Positions 9,930 to 21,249 of a stretch of 64,000 bases of DNA are shown piece after piece. The position numbers and the translations under genes are program-made. Every line of letters begins with the position of its first letter. Position 1 is the first letter of the stretch. The notes beneath the pieces are model-generated. The model was not told the DNA's origin. It did no database searches and saw only the letters and a list, made by a program, of their open reading frames with translations. The stretch is taken from contig MU626332.1 of assembly GCA_025603075.1 (NCBI GenBank), positions 31,053 to 95,052 of the forward strand, given 5' to 3'. This stretch comes from Neoconidiobolus thromboides FSU 785 (taxonomy: Eukaryota > Entomophthoromycota > Entomophthoromycetes > Entomophthorales > Neoconidiobolaceae).

Positions 9930-10511
9930 TTAATTTCTATAATATTTCATCTTATTGTTAATAAAGTCCTCAGATGCTTGACAGTTTTCCTTGTGATTTA
10001 ATTCTTTACTTAAAGTTAATATTGTGTCATCTTCATACACTTTTAAATGCTCATCAAATTTCTACATTCAAATTAATGTTTCTTTTATTAATAACTATAT
10101 GATTTACCTTGATTAAGGCATCTAACTTATCATAATACCGGATATCATTAGGAATTAAACCATACGCATATAAATCCTCAATACATTGTTTGGTTTCGAT
10201 ATTGATATCGAAATACTTTGAGTGCTCACTAGGGCCTAACTTATCTTTGATCAATGGGAGCAACACTTCCTTTTCGGCTTTATTAAAAGCAGAAACTAAT
10301 AACTATAAGTATAGCTAAATTAACAATAAATTGTATTACCATGGGATATAATCTCAGTACTTAATTTGTATTTTTTATCACTGGCTGTTACCTTATTGAT
10401 GACAGAACTCAGATATGATATTAAATCATGACTTTTTTTAACCGCCAAAAATAGGTTTTCATCTTTAATATGCTTGAAATGGTGTAGATGGATCTCTATC
10501 ATTTGATTCAT
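9930..10511 (-). pseudogene. frameshifted hemerythrin-like (HHE) gene
   Basis: A paralog of the intact gene at 10889-11742. In-frame exons from ATG 10511 give AVKKSHDLISYLSS (like AIKKEHDMIKYLYS), then after a 44-nt intron HVSAFNKAEKEVLLPLIKDK, then after another intron KFDEHLKVYEDD to a stop at 9930. Upstream of 10511 another frame carries AKKQIHIEYKQLNESNDRD, homologous to the segment preceding this point in the intact gene, so a frameshift separates the two parts. The central His block that should read like EHRHVKEDLY is replaced by INIETKQCIEDLY, so iron-binding residues are lost. It could still make a shortened product from 10511. Confidence 0.65.
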
Positions 10512-10888
10512 TTAACTGTTTATATTCAATATGTATTTGTTTCTTAGCTTCGAATTATAGTACTATTACCTTATTTTTATACCAAAAGGCTTAAATATTC
10601 GAACTTCTAAAAGGTAAAATAAGATGATTTTCTTTAAATATGAATTAAGTACAGCTTAATCATGAAGTAATAATCAAGAAATTGTTTAACATTTAGCATT
10701 CATTGTAATTTTTTGAATTTTATTACTTAGAATTTATTAATCCTATAAATTTATTATTAAGAGACTGATTTTTTATTGAGGCAATTTTAAGCAAAATAAA
10801 AAAATTCAAAAAATTCATTGTAGGGTATAGGAAGCTGTGTTTATTTAAAAGGCAGCAGATAAAAGTATATTGTCTTAAAAAGCACAGT

Positions 10889-11742
10889 TTAACTAGTAGA
10901 TTCTGGGAAGCTTCTGAAGGTTCTGTCACTAGCTTTGTCGACAGGAGCTTGCATTTTTCCAACAATATCCTCGGAGGGTTGAGTATCAGGAGCACTTGGG
11001 TGTGGTCTAATTGTGTTGTTAGTCAAATAGAATGAAAATATAAAAATACTACCTGGTTGGAACTTCCTCCCTTTTTTTAATAAAATCCTCTACCAACTTC
11101 TTGTTCTCACCCTCACTCAATACTTTGGTTATTTGTGGTAATACAAACTCTTCTTCTTCATCAGAGTGCTTCTTGAATTCCTTTTATAACGTTAGTATAG
11201 TTGATTTTATTTATTAATTTATTTACTTCAAACACTTTATTCAATTTGCTTGAAAATTCTTCAGAATCAGATCTCATGTAATGAGCAGATAGGGAATAAA
11301 GGTCTTCTTTTACATGACGATGCTCATTTAAGGATTTAGAATATTGGTCGTCCCCTAACTTGTCTTTTACAAAAGGGTAAACAACTATTTCTTCAGCGAC
11401 GCTATGGACAGATACTACTTATACGTTAGTAACTATTTATTTTGGTATTAAATGATTACTTTGGCGAATAATCTCATTACTTATCTCCTCCTTATTTTTA
11501 TTTGTAGTCGCTTCTTGAAATAAAGAATACAGATATTTTATCATATCATGTTCTTTTTTGATAGCAGTAGCTAAATCTTCACTTGTAGTATGTTGATACT
11601 TTTTTAAATCAATTACTGTTTTTTCTTGACCTAACATTTTTTGATAAGATACAAAATGTATCTCAGCTTGTTGATATACTTTTTTAGTTGGTGCTATCGT
11701 GGTTAAGTACTTGGCAAATAGTGATATCTTTTGTCTAAACAT
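10889..11742 (-). CDS. hemerythrin-like HHE domain protein
   Basis: Exons 11742-11460, 11414-11227, 11180-11053 and 11006-10889 join in frame to 238 aa. The introns have clear TACTAAC-type branch sites. Hemerythrin-like HHE proteins bind a diiron centre in a four-helix bundle and are linked to oxygen or iron sensing and to stress. The expected His/Glu pattern is visible: KKEHDMIKYL (helix 1), SVHSVAEEIVVYP (helix 2), LNEHRHVKEDLY (helix 3) and FKKHSDEEEEFVLP (helix 4). The C-terminal tail SAPDTQPSEDIVGKM...DKASDR is conserved in the MITE-broken paralog at 12.4 kb, so it is a family trait. The N-terminal ~40 residues (RQKISLFAKYL) are basic and could be a mitochondrial targeting sequence. A truncated MITE abuts the start codon. 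Confidence 0.88.
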
Positions 11743-11808
11743 TTACTAACTTTTTTTGCTCAGTAGAGCTTAAAAATGATAAAAGTGATAAAACCAGAAA
11801 ACATTCTT
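11739..11808 (-). mobile_element. MITE copy 5, truncated
   Basis: Retains TTTACTAAC, GCTCAGTAGAGCTTAAAAATG and AGTGATAAAACC, but has lost its first third. It lies against the ATG of the intact hemerythrin gene, in its promoter. Confidence 0.7.
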
Positions 11809-12218
11809 AAATACAAAGTATAATTATGATGCTAAGTATGAATACATGAAGTGATTATTAGTTAATTATTAAAACTTAATTGTAAATAATAGTAAAAAGC
11901 ATTTATTAAACAAGTTTAGATGATCTCTTGATTATCTTAACTATCTTAGATTTTAGCATCATCTTTAATCATCTTATCATTAATACGTTTTAATTACAAT
12001 AAATTTGGTTTTAGAGATCATTATTATTTATTGTGGTATTAAACTTGAGTATCAGTCTTTGATGATTTTATAAAAATTATTTTATAGATTAAAATAAAAA
12101 CAAAATAGTTCGTTTATCAGAAAACTAGTTAACGTTTAAGATATTTTAGTAGTAATAAATAAATTATCATAGTTTTATTAACTAGCACTTTAAAGATTTT
12201 ATTGACATTAACTTTAAA
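11809..12218. other. AT-rich intergenic, nothing identified
   Basis: About 410 nt between two MITE copies upstream of the intact hemerythrin gene. No ORF is seen. Confidence 0.5.
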
Positions 12219-12318
12219 TTGAGGATGTATTTTTGTGTTTAAGAATTTTACTAACGATTTTTCTTAAATAGTGCTTAAAAGATGAAAAAAGTAATAAAGT
12301 CAAAAAAATACCCTCATA
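12219..12318 (-). mobile_element. MITE copy 6
   Basis: Starts TTGAGGATGTATTTTTGTG, contains TTTAAGAATTTTACTAAC and ends ACCCTCA|TA. The core is shortened by a few bases. Confidence 0.85.
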
Positions 12319-12407
12319 TGATAGAATAAACTTTTATAGTATGTAATATTAGATAAAACATTTATTTTGTTAATATTAGCAGCTTAGCGATTGTGATAGA
12401 ATAGGGA

Positions 12408-13035
12408 TTATCTGATCTTTCTCTGGTAATTCTCTAACCTATCACGAGCTTTATCAGTAGGAGCTTCCATTTTCCCGACCATGTCTTCAGCAAGCGAACT
12501 ATCAGGAGCACTTAGATAGGGTCTATTAATAAGGGTAAATAAATTTTTTATAATATGTAATTCGATTTACCTGATTAGAACTTCGTCTCTCTTTTTTGCA
12601 AAATCATGAGCCAAAATATTAATTTCGTCACTATTTAATAATTTATACATCTTTGGAACAAGGATCCTTTCTTCTTCATTCTCATGCTCTTTAAACTCCT
12701 ATTAAAAGTAAGTATATATAGCAACAACTTGATACTATATCACAAGGGTTCGATCAATTTTAGACTGAAATTTTTTGGTTGCTAGATCTCTATAGCAGTT
12801 TGACAACAGATAAAGGTCTTCTTTTAGTATAGGATACTCATCCAAGGATTCATAATATGGGAGTGTTTTTTTAACTTCATTATTTTTTCCGTTTTTTAAG
12901 CGCTATTTAAGCAGAAAATTTGGTAGTAAACTCTTAAACATAAAAATACATCCCCGTATTTTGATCCCCTAATTTGTCTTTAATTACTCTATATAAATCG
13001 ATTTCCTCAATAACATTATGAATTGAAATTATATA
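12408..13035 (-). pseudogene. hemerythrin-like gene interrupted by a MITE
   Basis: Homologous to exons 2 to 4 of the intact gene at 10889-11742. Exon 2 reads ISIHNVIEEIDLYRVIKDKLGD, then MITE copy 7 (12856-12958) interrupts, then YESLDEYPILKEDLYLLS continues. Exon 3 has EFKEHENEEERILVPKMYK, and exon 4 PYLSAPDSSLAEDMVGKM...DKARDR with a stop at 12408-12410. The second motif His (NEHRHVKEDLY in the intact copy) is DEYPILKEDLY here. No first exon is recognisable upstream; the sequence there is occupied by MITE copy 8. Confidence 0.85.
12856..12958 (+). mobile_element. MITE copy 7, inside a hemerythrin-like exon
   Basis: TA|TGGGAGTGTTTTTT...ACATCCCCG|TA. It is inserted between codons for LGDQN and YESLDE of the minus-strand pseudogene. 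The flanking sequence is compatible with a 2-bp target duplication (TA, or AT, which cannot be told apart here). Confidence 0.95.
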
Positions 13036-13088
13036 AAAAGTTGTTATTGAAGTTTATCCATATTAATCTTTGAGCTAACGTTGACACA

Positions 13089-13184
13089 TAAGAGTATTTT
13101 ATAGCTTCATTACTTTTTCTATCTTTTAAGCACTATTTGCACAGAAAATTGTTAGTAAAATTCTTAAACATAATACATCCTTAA
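13089..13184 (+). mobile_element. MITE copy 8, degraded ends
   Basis: The core CTTTTAAGCACTATTTGCACAGAAAATTG and tail TAAAATTCTTAAACATAATACATCC match the family. Both terminal repeats are mutated. Confidence 0.8.
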
Positions 13185-13692
13185 ATGAATTGCTTTATAG
13201 ATTTAATCCGACAAAAGTAAACTGTTATAAGATAAAGCAACATTTAGATTTGAACAAGTTAATATAATAAATGTCAGTATTTCGGCACCAGTATAACTGA
13301 AAATCAAGTTTAAAAATGTTAGACGTTCTATAGAGTAGAAGTGGATTTTTGATGGTTTTTCAATAGTTGTAGATACAACAAAAATAAACCAAAATGCAAA
13401 AATTAGAGTAAAGATTTTGGTATTTCTAAATGGCATTTTTATACTTTGCTTTATTGGAAGTGTTGTAATATTAAAAAGTATTAACGTTCTAAATGCAATA
13501 TCCTTAGAATTATAAATAGTAAAATTTATCGACATTTTAACTATATGGGTTTAAGGTGTAACTTAAAATAAACACTTCTTGAATATAACACAAGTTATTC
13601 GTTTATAATAGTATTTATTATAAATATTGTGAATCATATAATACAGACTAACTTGGTTGACATTGATTAATTTTTTAAGTGATCTTCAATCA
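13185..13692. other. intergenic with a doubtful 110-aa hydrophobic ORF
   Basis: Contains a minus-strand ORF from 13535 to 13203. Its product would have two hydrophobic stretches (IFTLIFAFWFIFVVSTTI and LTFLNLIFSYTGAEILTFII). It is isolated between two MITEs, has no recognisable family and no TATA-like box close by. I leave it as undetermined, perhaps a relic of a membrane protein. Confidence 0.3.
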
Positions 13693-13793
13693 TATGGGGA
13701 TGTTTGTTTTGGCTTCACTTTTTCTATTTTTCAAGTTCTATTTGAGTGGAAAGGTTATTAATAAAATTCTTGAACAAAAAATATCACTATATA
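13693..13793 (+). mobile_element. MITE copy 9
   Basis: TA|TGGGGATGTTTGTTTTGGCTTCA at the start and core CAAGTTCTATTTGAGTGGAA. The right terminal repeat is degraded to ATCACTATA. Confidence 0.85.
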
Positions 13794-15660
13794 TTTTGAG
13801 TAAGGTTTTCTAAAAAAGTGGAGTAATATTTTGTTTTGAATGAAATAAATTTTGATATTATATAATATTTGTAATAAAACAAATATCGGCTAATTAAGTC
13901 AGAACTATTTAGACTGATTGATATATTTTATACTGATTTTTACTATAGATATAGTTGGTTAATAAAATTCTATAAGATCTGACTCTATTATGTTATAATA
14001 AAAATATAAGATAATACCAATCTACACTTCTATAAACTTTTATAGCAGCTTTTTGTTATTAAATTATAAAAACATACATAAATAATATAAAAATACTTTA
14101 TTCAGTATAGACTAGATGCTGAGGATTTTTTAAAAAGCTATACTAGAATGAAGATAAAAATAAACCTACTCAATCAGCTTGATACTATTGTTTCTTAATT
14201 TAATTGGATCAATTTAATTAAGAGTTGAATAAATGGTATGATGTTATGAAAACTATTCTATGACTTAAATATAAAGCAATAATAATATCTTTATAAAAAG
14301 CATTAAAGATCAAAAACTTTGTTGGTTTTGATATTGGTCTTTCGTAAAAACCAACACTTACATCATTATTTCTCTTCCTATAAAAATTAGTATTTAATTT
14401 TAGTTATATGAAGGAAGTTTACTTATTAATGAGAATTATAAAAGTTTATTATAGGTAATATTTAAAAATATAAAATATAACTGGAAGACACATTACGTTG
14501 TTTAATACATAGAGCTATTGACCTTTTCAAGCTTCTATAACTTTAGTACTTTCTCATCAACTCAAGTGACCCCTGGGCTTATTTTCAAAGATAATAGCTT
14601 AGTGGGAAAATACAAGGAATTTATAATATAAAATGTTGTTAGTTTAGTTTCAAGCCAATATGTGGTTCAAAGTAATAAACTGCTTTTTTTAATGCATTGT
14701 AATTTAAAACCTTATTCACTTATATTTACTTAAATAACTCTAAATAACTCTAAATAACTCTAAATTTAATATTAAATTGTCTTTGAGGTTACATTTGACT
14801 ATATATATTAATTGACAATACTCATAAAGCTTTAAGGCCATTTATTAAGTTTACGTATCTTGTTTATTATATCCAACCATGGACTCGTTTAAATTTAATC
14901 CAAAGTTTCTAAAAGAATGTTAATTTTTATGACTATTATTCTGAATCAATGTCTTATATAATACTTTAAATCAGTAATTCAATTATATTATAAGAATTAA
15001 CTGAAACAACGTGTTCAAATCAAGGGTATAAAAGTATTAAGGGCTAGGAATCAAGCTATGGATTATATTGCATATATGTATACCCCTTATATATAAAAAT
15101 AAATACCTTTAAACTTAATGGAGCAGGAAGTCATAATCTAGCTTTTAATATTTGTAAAAACTTAACTTTAATGAGTGCCATTAAGTATTAAATTTTTTAC
15201 TTATTACATAATAAGTAATGAAGTTATTAAAAATAATCAGTTCTCATGCCATCAATACTACTTTCGTATTATAGTGTTATCCTTATAGGCGGAATTTAAA
15301 GCTTTGAATCATTTCTTAAGTGGGTATACTATCTCCTTAATACATTATACACTACCATATACATAATTGAATAGATTCTAGAATCTTTTGGAGTTAATAA
15401 ATGAAAATTTTGGCTAAAAAAATAAAGCAAGGATATTAGTGCGGGTTATTTTATCAATTCAGTTGATAGTTTTGATTTGTTAATGATTAAGTCATGCTTC
15501 CACTTGAAGCCAAGAATTCTAAATCGAAACAGGCCCTATTTTTTCTCAATAGAAAACTTAGAATTTTTTTGATTTCCTAATTAAAATTTATTGTAAAGCA
15601 ATTTTATAACACTTATTGAAATATAAAAATTAATGTTTATCTTTCTAAGGTATAGCTACA
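13794..15660. other. 1.9-kb AT-rich intergenic region
   Basis: No ORF of convincing length on either strand. The only repeat seen is a 10-bp tandem at 14731. It probably holds the promoter of the heat shock factor gene. Confidence 0.5.
14731..14765 (+). repeat. 3.5 x 10-bp tandem repeat (TAAATAACTC)
   Basis: Three perfect units followed by a half unit. Confidence 0.95.
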
Positions 15661-16830
15661 ATGAACAAAAATTGTATAACAACAAAAAAAAATTCCAATA
15701 ACGGCTTAAAGCCTTCTTTAAGGAGTAACCAGAATACCTTTGTACATAAATTGGGAACGTAAGTGTTTATTTAATCGATAATAACTTTAATTAATATCCC
15801 TATTAGATTAATTAATGATCCAAATATACAGGACTCTATCTATTGGAATACAGATGGGCGCTCATTTACCGTAAAAAACATTGATAAGTTTTCCAAAACT
15901 GTGTTACCTTTACATTTTAAGCACAATAATTTTTCAAGTTTTATTCGCCAATTGAATATGTAATTTTAATATTGAACACTTAAAGAATAATTTTTAATCC
16001 CTTTTGTATTAGGTATGGCTTTCATAAAGTAAATAGATCACCTAGAGGTCATAGAAGTGATCCAGCATTTCAAACATGGGAATTCTCACATAAGTTATTT
16101 GTAAGGGATAAACTGGAACAAATCAATGATATTAAAAGGACAACAAATGATGCGGATTCAAGTATGAAAAATAGTCCATCGCCAGATATTCATTCCCAAG
16201 TAGCTTTGATGTATAGTCAACAAAAAGAGATGGTTAATACAATCCATTCCATGTCAAATGAAATACTTCAACTTCGAAGGGAGTTAAGTGAAGCAAATAG
16301 AGTGCAACAAGTTCAACAACAAGTCATAAGGAAGATTACTAATCACTTGCAAAATATTAATAGCTCAAGTAATAACAATAATAATAATAACATAAATAAT
16401 TCGAACAATAACCAATTAGGTAAATTAATAAAGCTTGATAATTTATATGTATATTAATAATATTATTATAGTAAATAGTGATCAGGCACAACCTACAATT
16501 TTTATTACGCCACCACAGGCTCAAAACAATAGCAATATGTATAACAGCTTAAGCCCCATGCCACATAATGGAAATTCACCAATTATGACCCAAGGACAAG
16601 ATTATTATTTTAACACCTCAATGAATCAAGAGTTTCAAAATAATATGTTGAATATTAACAATATGAATTTAAGTCATCTTTCGCCCGGGTTAGCACCTTT
16701 AGGATCGGAACACTCATATACAGAGGAAATTAAATTTTCTCCACGTTCACCAATAGTTTATAAGCCTCATGATAACTTTTATAGGTCTAATATTAGTGAT
16801 TCGAATCCAGACGAAGTTTCTCCAAAATAA
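15661..16830 (+). CDS. HSF: heat shock factor-type transcription factor
   Basis: Exons 15661-15758, 15807-15959, 16013-16419 and 16472-16830 join to 338 aa. The HSF winged-helix DNA-binding domain covers roughly residues 25-120. It contains FVHKLGTLINDPN, IYWNTDGRSFTVKN, FSKTVLPLHFKHNNFSSFIR and QLNMYGFHKVN, the last being the recognition-helix region split by intron 2. A heptad-rich stretch around residues 155-205 (MVNTIHSMSNEILQLRREL) is the trimerisation coiled coil. An Asn run follows, then a Ser/Pro/Asn-rich tail with likely activation or phosphorylation sites (LSPMPHN, KFSPRSP). It would bind nGAAn heat shock elements in the nucleus. At this length it resembles the smaller Hsf/Sfl/Mga2-like family members more than yeast Hsf1, so its exact orthology is open. 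Confidence 0.93.
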
Positions 16831-17578
16831 GTGGTTATCTTTGTTGCTCTTTTTTCTCTATATTCTTTTAAGGATTTTAAATATTAGTTTTTATTTTTTA
16901 ATAACATCTATCTATGTAAATTTATTTTTATTAATTAGTTTATCTTTTTAATTTATTAAATGTCTTACTTAAAACTTCAAGTCTTTTATGCTGAAATATA
17001 TGGTGGTTATATTAAAAAATATACACTTTAATTATTATTTTGTAGATTGCTCTTAAAGTTTGATTTATAAATTGTGTTAAATTATCTTCACTTACCTTAA
17101 ATTATAGATTCAAAAATAATAGAATTTACATACCCATCACTTACATAAAAGCTTTAAGAAATGACTTACTGCTATTTTTTATATATAGTGATAAATAAAC
17201 TATTATACGTTAACACATTTCTGCTAAAAGATTTCAATATACAAATTATTCATTAAGTATGACTAAAAAACGATATATCAAAATAATAAATTAAATAAAA
17301 GAACATGGTTTAAAACAATAACCTGTATATTAAATAGGGACACATATTAAATAAACATCGCATATATTAAATAATTCAACAAGTAAAAAAACAAAGGCAA
17401 CAATTAAGCCTGCTAAACAAAAGAAATTAGAAGTCAAAGTTTTAATTCTATAAAACTAAAGAAAACATGAAACAATTTTATTTTTAATCAAACTCAAAGT
17501 ATTAAAATTTATTTATTACTTTTTTGACAATGATTAATATAAGGTATAGTTATCACTTTAGATGGTTAATTAAATTTT
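16831..17578. other. AT-rich intergenic between convergent genes
   Basis: 3-prime regions of HSF and NAC-beta. No ORF or repeat that I can support. Confidence 0.6.
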
Positions 17579-18251
17579 TTAAGCTTCACTCTTTTCAACT
17601 TTTTCTTCAGTTACAGCTTCTTCAGCTGGAGTTTCTTCAGCATCAATAGCAGCTTTTTCACTAAAATTAAGTCAAGATTAACCATTATTCACTTAATATT
17701 AATTATTATAAAATTACAAGTTTTCAACTAAATCTGGGATATCATCTTCTCCATCTTTACCAGCATTTGGGTTTAAATGTTGATAAGTTTCAGCTAATTT
17801 ACGGAGAGAAGCAAGGGATTCGGGGCCAAGTTGATTAAGGATACCTGGTACAAGTTCGGTAATTTCTATGCAAAAGTTTAAGTAAAAAAGAATAAAAAAG
17901 AAACTTCCAAAACATACCTTTATCAGTGGATGGACCGCTAATGACGAAAGTAGCACCATCAGTACCAGCGAAAACTTTAAAATATCGTTATTTAAAAAAA
18001 GAAGCATTAATAAAAATAATAAAATTGTTACCTTTTGGATCAGCAAAGTGGAGTACTTTACCAGCGTCACCAAACATGTTGACTTCTTGAATATTTGATA
18101 ATGGAAGTACATCTAATGTTTTGACCACTTTTTCTAAGTTTTTATCACCGAGTCCTTTGGAACCAGTAGATTTAAAAACTTTACGACGTGGGGTACCTTT
18201 ACCACCAATACGTACTTGATTTTGGAGTTTAGCAAGTTTTTCAGGATTCAT
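17579..18251 (-). CDS. EGD1: nascent polypeptide-associated complex beta subunit (BTF3/Egd1)
   Basis: Exons 18251-18032, 17974-17918, 17865-17718 and 17660-17579 join to 168 aa, the usual NAC-beta length. The N-terminus [20 protein letters not shown] carries the basic ribosome-binding motif (RRKVFKS follows at about residue 22). The NAC domain, about residues 35-100, contains [36 protein letters not shown] and [12 protein letters not shown]. The C-terminus [13 protein letters not shown] then an acidic Glu/Ala tail is typical. NAC-beta pairs with NAC-alpha at the ribosome exit tunnel to shield nascent chains. Codons are more biased to C/T endings than in neighbouring genes, fitting high expression. 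Confidence 0.96.
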
Positions 18252-19838
18252 CTTTTATATATAAAATCAAAATGTTAATCTCTTGACTCCATTTTTTTTC
18301 TGCTGTGTTTGGTCCAACATATTTAAGATATAAAAAAAATGGAACGAAAATGGATGGGACTTTTATTACACTGTTTTGAAATAAATTGGGATTTACTAAC
18401 CTTAATCAACTTAATATACAATTTTTAAAGTATACAAAGAAAGGACTTATTATGCTAGCTTGACCCCCTGCTGAAAACAATTTTTGATATTTTTTGTCCA
18501 ATGTAAGCTACCTTTGTGAAAAAATTAGAATTTGTTTTTAATTTAACCAATCAATGTAAATTACGCATTTTGTTTCGAAAATTACAACCAATTATTTTGA
18601 ACTTTATTTTTAAAATCCCATGAATAGTATTAGAAATCCTTTTTTTTTAATTGTTTCGAGTTTTAGAATCAAGCGAAAATTTTGATTTAGATTTGTTCAA
18701 TTTTTTGATATTATATTTGGTATATTAGTTCACTTCTTTGAACTATGTGAACTAGTTTATTTATTTTTTAAAATAAATTATATTCGATTTAACTCAATCC
18801 TTTAATTATCTAAATAAACTTTATGTTTACATTTTTAAACGCTAAGATCCTTTTTTAAAAAAATAGTAAACTGAATATTCAAATAATATTCTTAGCTTGT
18901 TTTTTTAACTAATTGAAATTATTCTACAGTTCACTTTAAAAGTGACAATAAAAATACTGAAAAAATAATATAGTAAAAAATAGAGCAATTATAATATAAA
19001 GTCAATGTTACTAAAATAACTTCAATTTTAAAACAAACCGTTTTTGTTATTTAAACTGATAACTAAAAATACGAATATTTCATCAACAGAATCAAACTGT
19101 GACCTCAAAAGTAAAAATAGGGAAAAAAATTAAGGTTCGAAAAAAGGAAATAATTATCAAGAACATACACACTAAAATAAAATTCATAATAACCTATTTA
19201 TTTATTATAAACTCTAAACTATGTTAAGTTGCTTCATATCAACATCAAAAATAAACAAAGTTAAAAAAAGGCTTAATTTACCATCAATTACCATTGACAT
19301 CATAAAGATCATATTTAAAAATCTCATTGGTTTTTTAAGATGAATAAGGGAGGAATTCGTTCAATAAGTTGAATTTACAAATTAACACCCGACTTTACAG
19401 ATAATCTATAGATCTAATTCGCTTATTTTATTATCCTGGAGAAATTAGGTAACTACAAAGTAAAGAATGAACATTGACAAAAATTTAGAAGGTCAAAAAT
19501 TAGTTAGCTGAATTTTCATCACTTTAAAGTTTTTGAATTGAGTTTTAAAAGTTCAAGTTTGTATTTTTAATATAAAAAAGATAAAGTTTTGCACTTATTA
19601 TCCAAGATTGGATATTTATTTGAAAGTTGGAAAATTGAGTTTTGGTAAGTGTTCATTCGACTATTACTTACTAATTAGTTATAAACAGTGACTTGAGTAT
19701 TTTGTTGTTAAATACTTTGTAGATAATCACTGTGTTCGTAGTTAATTTAAACTACCATTCCCTATTTCTATTTATATCTTCATTTATTCATCCTTAAGAC
19801 ACTAGTATTAATCTCTTAATTATTTATCTAGTTAAGAA
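18252..19838. other. 1.6-kb divergent intergenic region
   Basis: Lies between the starts of NAC-beta and the GTPase gene. Only A/T-rich sequence is seen; no ORF, repeat or RNA gene is recognised. Confidence 0.5.
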
Positions 19839-20872
19839 ATGGCAGAAGAAGGCAAAAATAGGTGATTATTTATAAAATGAACACAAAAATCGGCAATAAA
19901 CTTATCATTTGTTTATTTTAGTGTTGTAATCAAAGTAGGTATGGTAGGGGATTCACAAATTGGAAAAACAAGTTTAATGGTAAAATACGTTGAAGGATCA
20001 TTTGATGAAGATTATATTCAAACGCTTGGTAAGTGAGGTTGTTTCAAAAGATTTTGTTTTTTAAAACTGAAGAATTTATTGACTATTTTGAATTCTTATT
20101 TTTTTATAAATTAGAAGTAGAATTTTAATATTAATTTATTTTTTATTACTTTTAGGTGTTAATTTTATGGAAAAAACAATATCTATTAGAAACACTGAAA
20201 TTACTTTCTCAATATGGGATTTAGGAGGTAACTCATTAATTCACTTCTCATGTGTTACAAAACATTAACCCATTTCTTCCTTCCCACTCTTAGGTCAACA
20301 TGAATTTGTTAATATGTTACCATTAGTATGTAATGACGCTGTAGCAATATTATTTATGTTTGATTTATCAAGAAAAGCAACTTTAAATTCAATTAAAGAA
20401 TGGTATCGTCAAGCTCGTGGATTTAATAAAGTAATTTATTATAGATTGTTAGAAGATGAACAACTAAATGGATGCTAATATTTGAATTTTAATAGACTGC
20501 TATGCCCTTTTTAGTTGGTACTAAATATGATCATTTTGCTAGTTTTAATAGAGAAGAACAAGAAGAAATAACAAAACAGGTAATTGGGATCAATAATTTT
20601 ATTAAATAATAATAATATATAGTATATTATATTAGACAACAATAAGATCTATTCTAAAAAATTAATACTCATTATAATTTTAATTCATATAGGCACGTAA
20701 ATTTGCGAAAGCAATGAGGGCGCCATTAATATTTTGTTCTACATCCCATTCTATCAATGTACAAAAAGTATTTAAAGTGGTATTAAGTAAAGCGTTTGAT
20801 CTTAAATGTACTATTCCAGAGATTTCAGATATTGGTGCACCTATACTTGAGTATGAAGTTGGGTCGGAGTAA
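19839..20872 (+). CDS. SPG1: Ras-like GTPase of the Spg1/Tem1 family
   Basis: Six exons (19839-19861, 19922-20028, 20156-20227, 20294-20430, 20496-20579, 20693-20872) give 200 aa. The G1 loop [12 protein letters not shown], switch [14 protein letters not shown]3 WDLGGQHEF, G4 GTKYDHF (TKxD) and G5-like FCSTS are all present. The block [20 protein letters not shown] and [16 protein letters not shown] are hallmarks of Spg1/Tem1, the GTPase that triggers the septation initiation or mitotic exit network at the spindle pole body. There is no C-terminal CAAX box, as is normal for this family. The residue after the switch II Gln is His; other members as I recall them have Arg (GGQREF). Exon 1 is only 23 nt and its donor is the weaker GTGATT. 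Confidence 0.95.
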
Positions 20873-21249
20873 ACAATGATTGTAAAAGAAAAGAGATGTG
20901 TAGTTTTTGCAAAGCTTGTTTGTTAGATTCATTCATAAATTGATACAGATTATAATGTTAAAATTATACGTCCCACTTTTTCTCAATGGTTAGTTTAGAA
21001 TAGTATTTTAAGCTTCAATTTTTGTCCTACCTCTTCACTTTCTTTAATATTTTTTCCTTTACTATTAACTTTTAATCGGATCACCCTTTTTTGACATTAA
21101 AGTTTTCAAACCTTTAGTTTTTATTATTTTCAAATAGAAATGTCTAGAAAAATAGATGTCATTATATTTGATTATTAAAATCTCAATTCTTGACTTTTCA
21201 AATTTATTTCTTGAAAATCTTAAAACATTAAATTTTATCATTCTTTAAA
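20873..21249. other. 3-prime intergenic region of SPG1
   Basis: A/T-rich sequence with no ORF. It leads into the inverted repeat at 21250-21670. Confidence 0.5.

Noticed and set aside
13203..13535. 110-aa hydrophobic minus-strand ORF
   Set aside because: No family, no promoter sign, located between two MITEs; kept only as a remark on the intergenic region.
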